A stretch of DNA of 6,232 nucleotides from Ilumatobacteraceae bacterium (GTDB lineage: Bacteria > Actinomycetota > Acidimicrobiia > Acidimicrobiales > Ilumatobacteraceae): positions 1 through 6,232 of the forward strand of contig JAENVT010000395.1 in NCBI GenBank assembly GCA_016650435.1. Reading direction: 5' to 3'. Positions 5,856 to 6,232 of the stretch are shown here, in pieces (the first letter of the stretch is position 1; each line of letters begins with the position of its first letter). Made by a program: the position numbers and the translations under genes. The notes beneath the pieces were generated by a model. The model was given only the letters and a program-made list of their open reading frames with translations. It was not told the origin of the DNA and did no database searches.

Positions 5856-6232
5856 ATGGCGTTTCGGCCCTTGCACACAGCCAGTGAGCTCCATGAACCA
5901 GCCGCGGGAGCTGACTTCGACCCGTCCGCGGAGATCGGCGACGAGATCCGCGGGCTGCGCAAAGCCCACGGCATGACGCTGAAACAGCTCGCTGCCGGTG
6001 CAGGCATCTCCATCGGCTACCTCAGTGAGATCGAACGAAACCAGACACGGCTGCCGATCGGCGTGCTCAAGGCGATCTGCGACGTCTTCGGCATCCACAT
6101 GAATTGGTTCTTCCGCGCCGGCAAGCTCGGCCCAGCGGAAGAACGTGACATCGTCGTGCGTGCGGGCAACCGGCCGCGTCTCTCCTTCACCGGTCTCGGC
6201 ATCACCGAGGAGCTGCTCTCGCCGAACCTCAC
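5856..6232 (+). CDS. XRE-family HTH regulator, HTH-cupin type (3' end outside window)
   Basis: The first 125 complete codons are present and the frame is open at the window edge. An N-terminal tail of about 25 residues precedes a lambda-repressor-type helix-turn-helix (about 26-82): EIRGLRKAHGMTLKQLAAGA, then GISIGYLSEIERN as the turn and recognition helix, then LKAICDVFGIHMNWFF. After it comes RDIVVRAGNRPRLSFTGLGI and ELLSPNL, a linker typical of XRE proteins that continue into a small-molecule-sensing cupin domain; the cupin itself lies beyond base 6232. The ATG at 5856 follows the upstream stop codon by 4 bases and has GAAGG (5842-5846) 9 bases before it, inside the end of the previous gene, so translation is likely coupled. 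It is probably the local regulator of both oxidoreductase genes, acting at the palindrome between them. The effector could be their amine substrate or product; this is inference. Confidence 0.9.
   Translation, partial: MAFRPLHTASELHEPAAGADFDPSAEIGDEIRGLRKAHGMTLKQLAAGAGISIGYLSEIERNQTRLPIGVLKAICDVFGIHMNWFFRAGKLGPAEERDIVVRAGNRPRLSFTGLGITEELLSPNL

Noticed and set aside
1..6232. Mobile element, CRISPR, phage or toxin-antitoxin content
   Set aside because: No transposase, integrase, terminal inverted repeats, spaced direct repeats or small paired genes were seen.

Overview
The window is GC-rich, and its genes have strongly G/C-biased third codon positions. It probably comes from a high-GC actinobacterium, possibly of the Acidimicrobiia type. 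This is an inference from the style of the MraZ sequence, a likely leaderless promoter and the base composition; there is no rRNA or other phylogenetic marker to confirm it. No tRNA, rRNA, insertion sequence, integrase or CRISPR array was seen.

Left part (1-917, minus strand): this is the 5' edge of what is normally the division and cell wall (dcw) cluster. It holds a complete mraZ. Upstream of mraZ is a well-formed promoter with a perfect TTGACA -35. A 10-bp-phased series of TGGG-type repeats, the known MraZ-binding pattern, lies upstream of this promoter and appears to run through it. What follows mraZ toward base 1 is cut off by the window edge. It does not show the usual start of rsmH. 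A non-coding gap separates mraZ from the next unit.

Central and right part (918-6232): a catabolic unit with two divergent genes, each encoding an FAD-dependent oxidoreductase fused to a GcvT-like folate-binding region (812 and 815 residues). Both belong to the dimethylglycine/sarcosine dehydrogenase superfamily and keep the histidine that carries covalent FAD in studied relatives. The plus-strand gene is followed after 4 bases by a truncated gene for an XRE-type regulator of the HTH-cupin kind, so these two are probably co-transcribed.

The two oxidoreductase genes start back to back. Between them lies a perfect 9-bp inverted repeat, CTGTGAAAT-N11-ATTTCACAG, with arm centres 20 bp apart. It overlaps the candidate -10 elements of both promoters. 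The simplest reading is a self-contained N-methyl amine module: two related demethylating dehydrogenases, one shared operator and a linked regulator. A route such as dimethylglycine to sarcosine to glycine, with one-carbon units passed to tetrahydrofolate, is plausible, but the substrates cannot be read from sequence alone.
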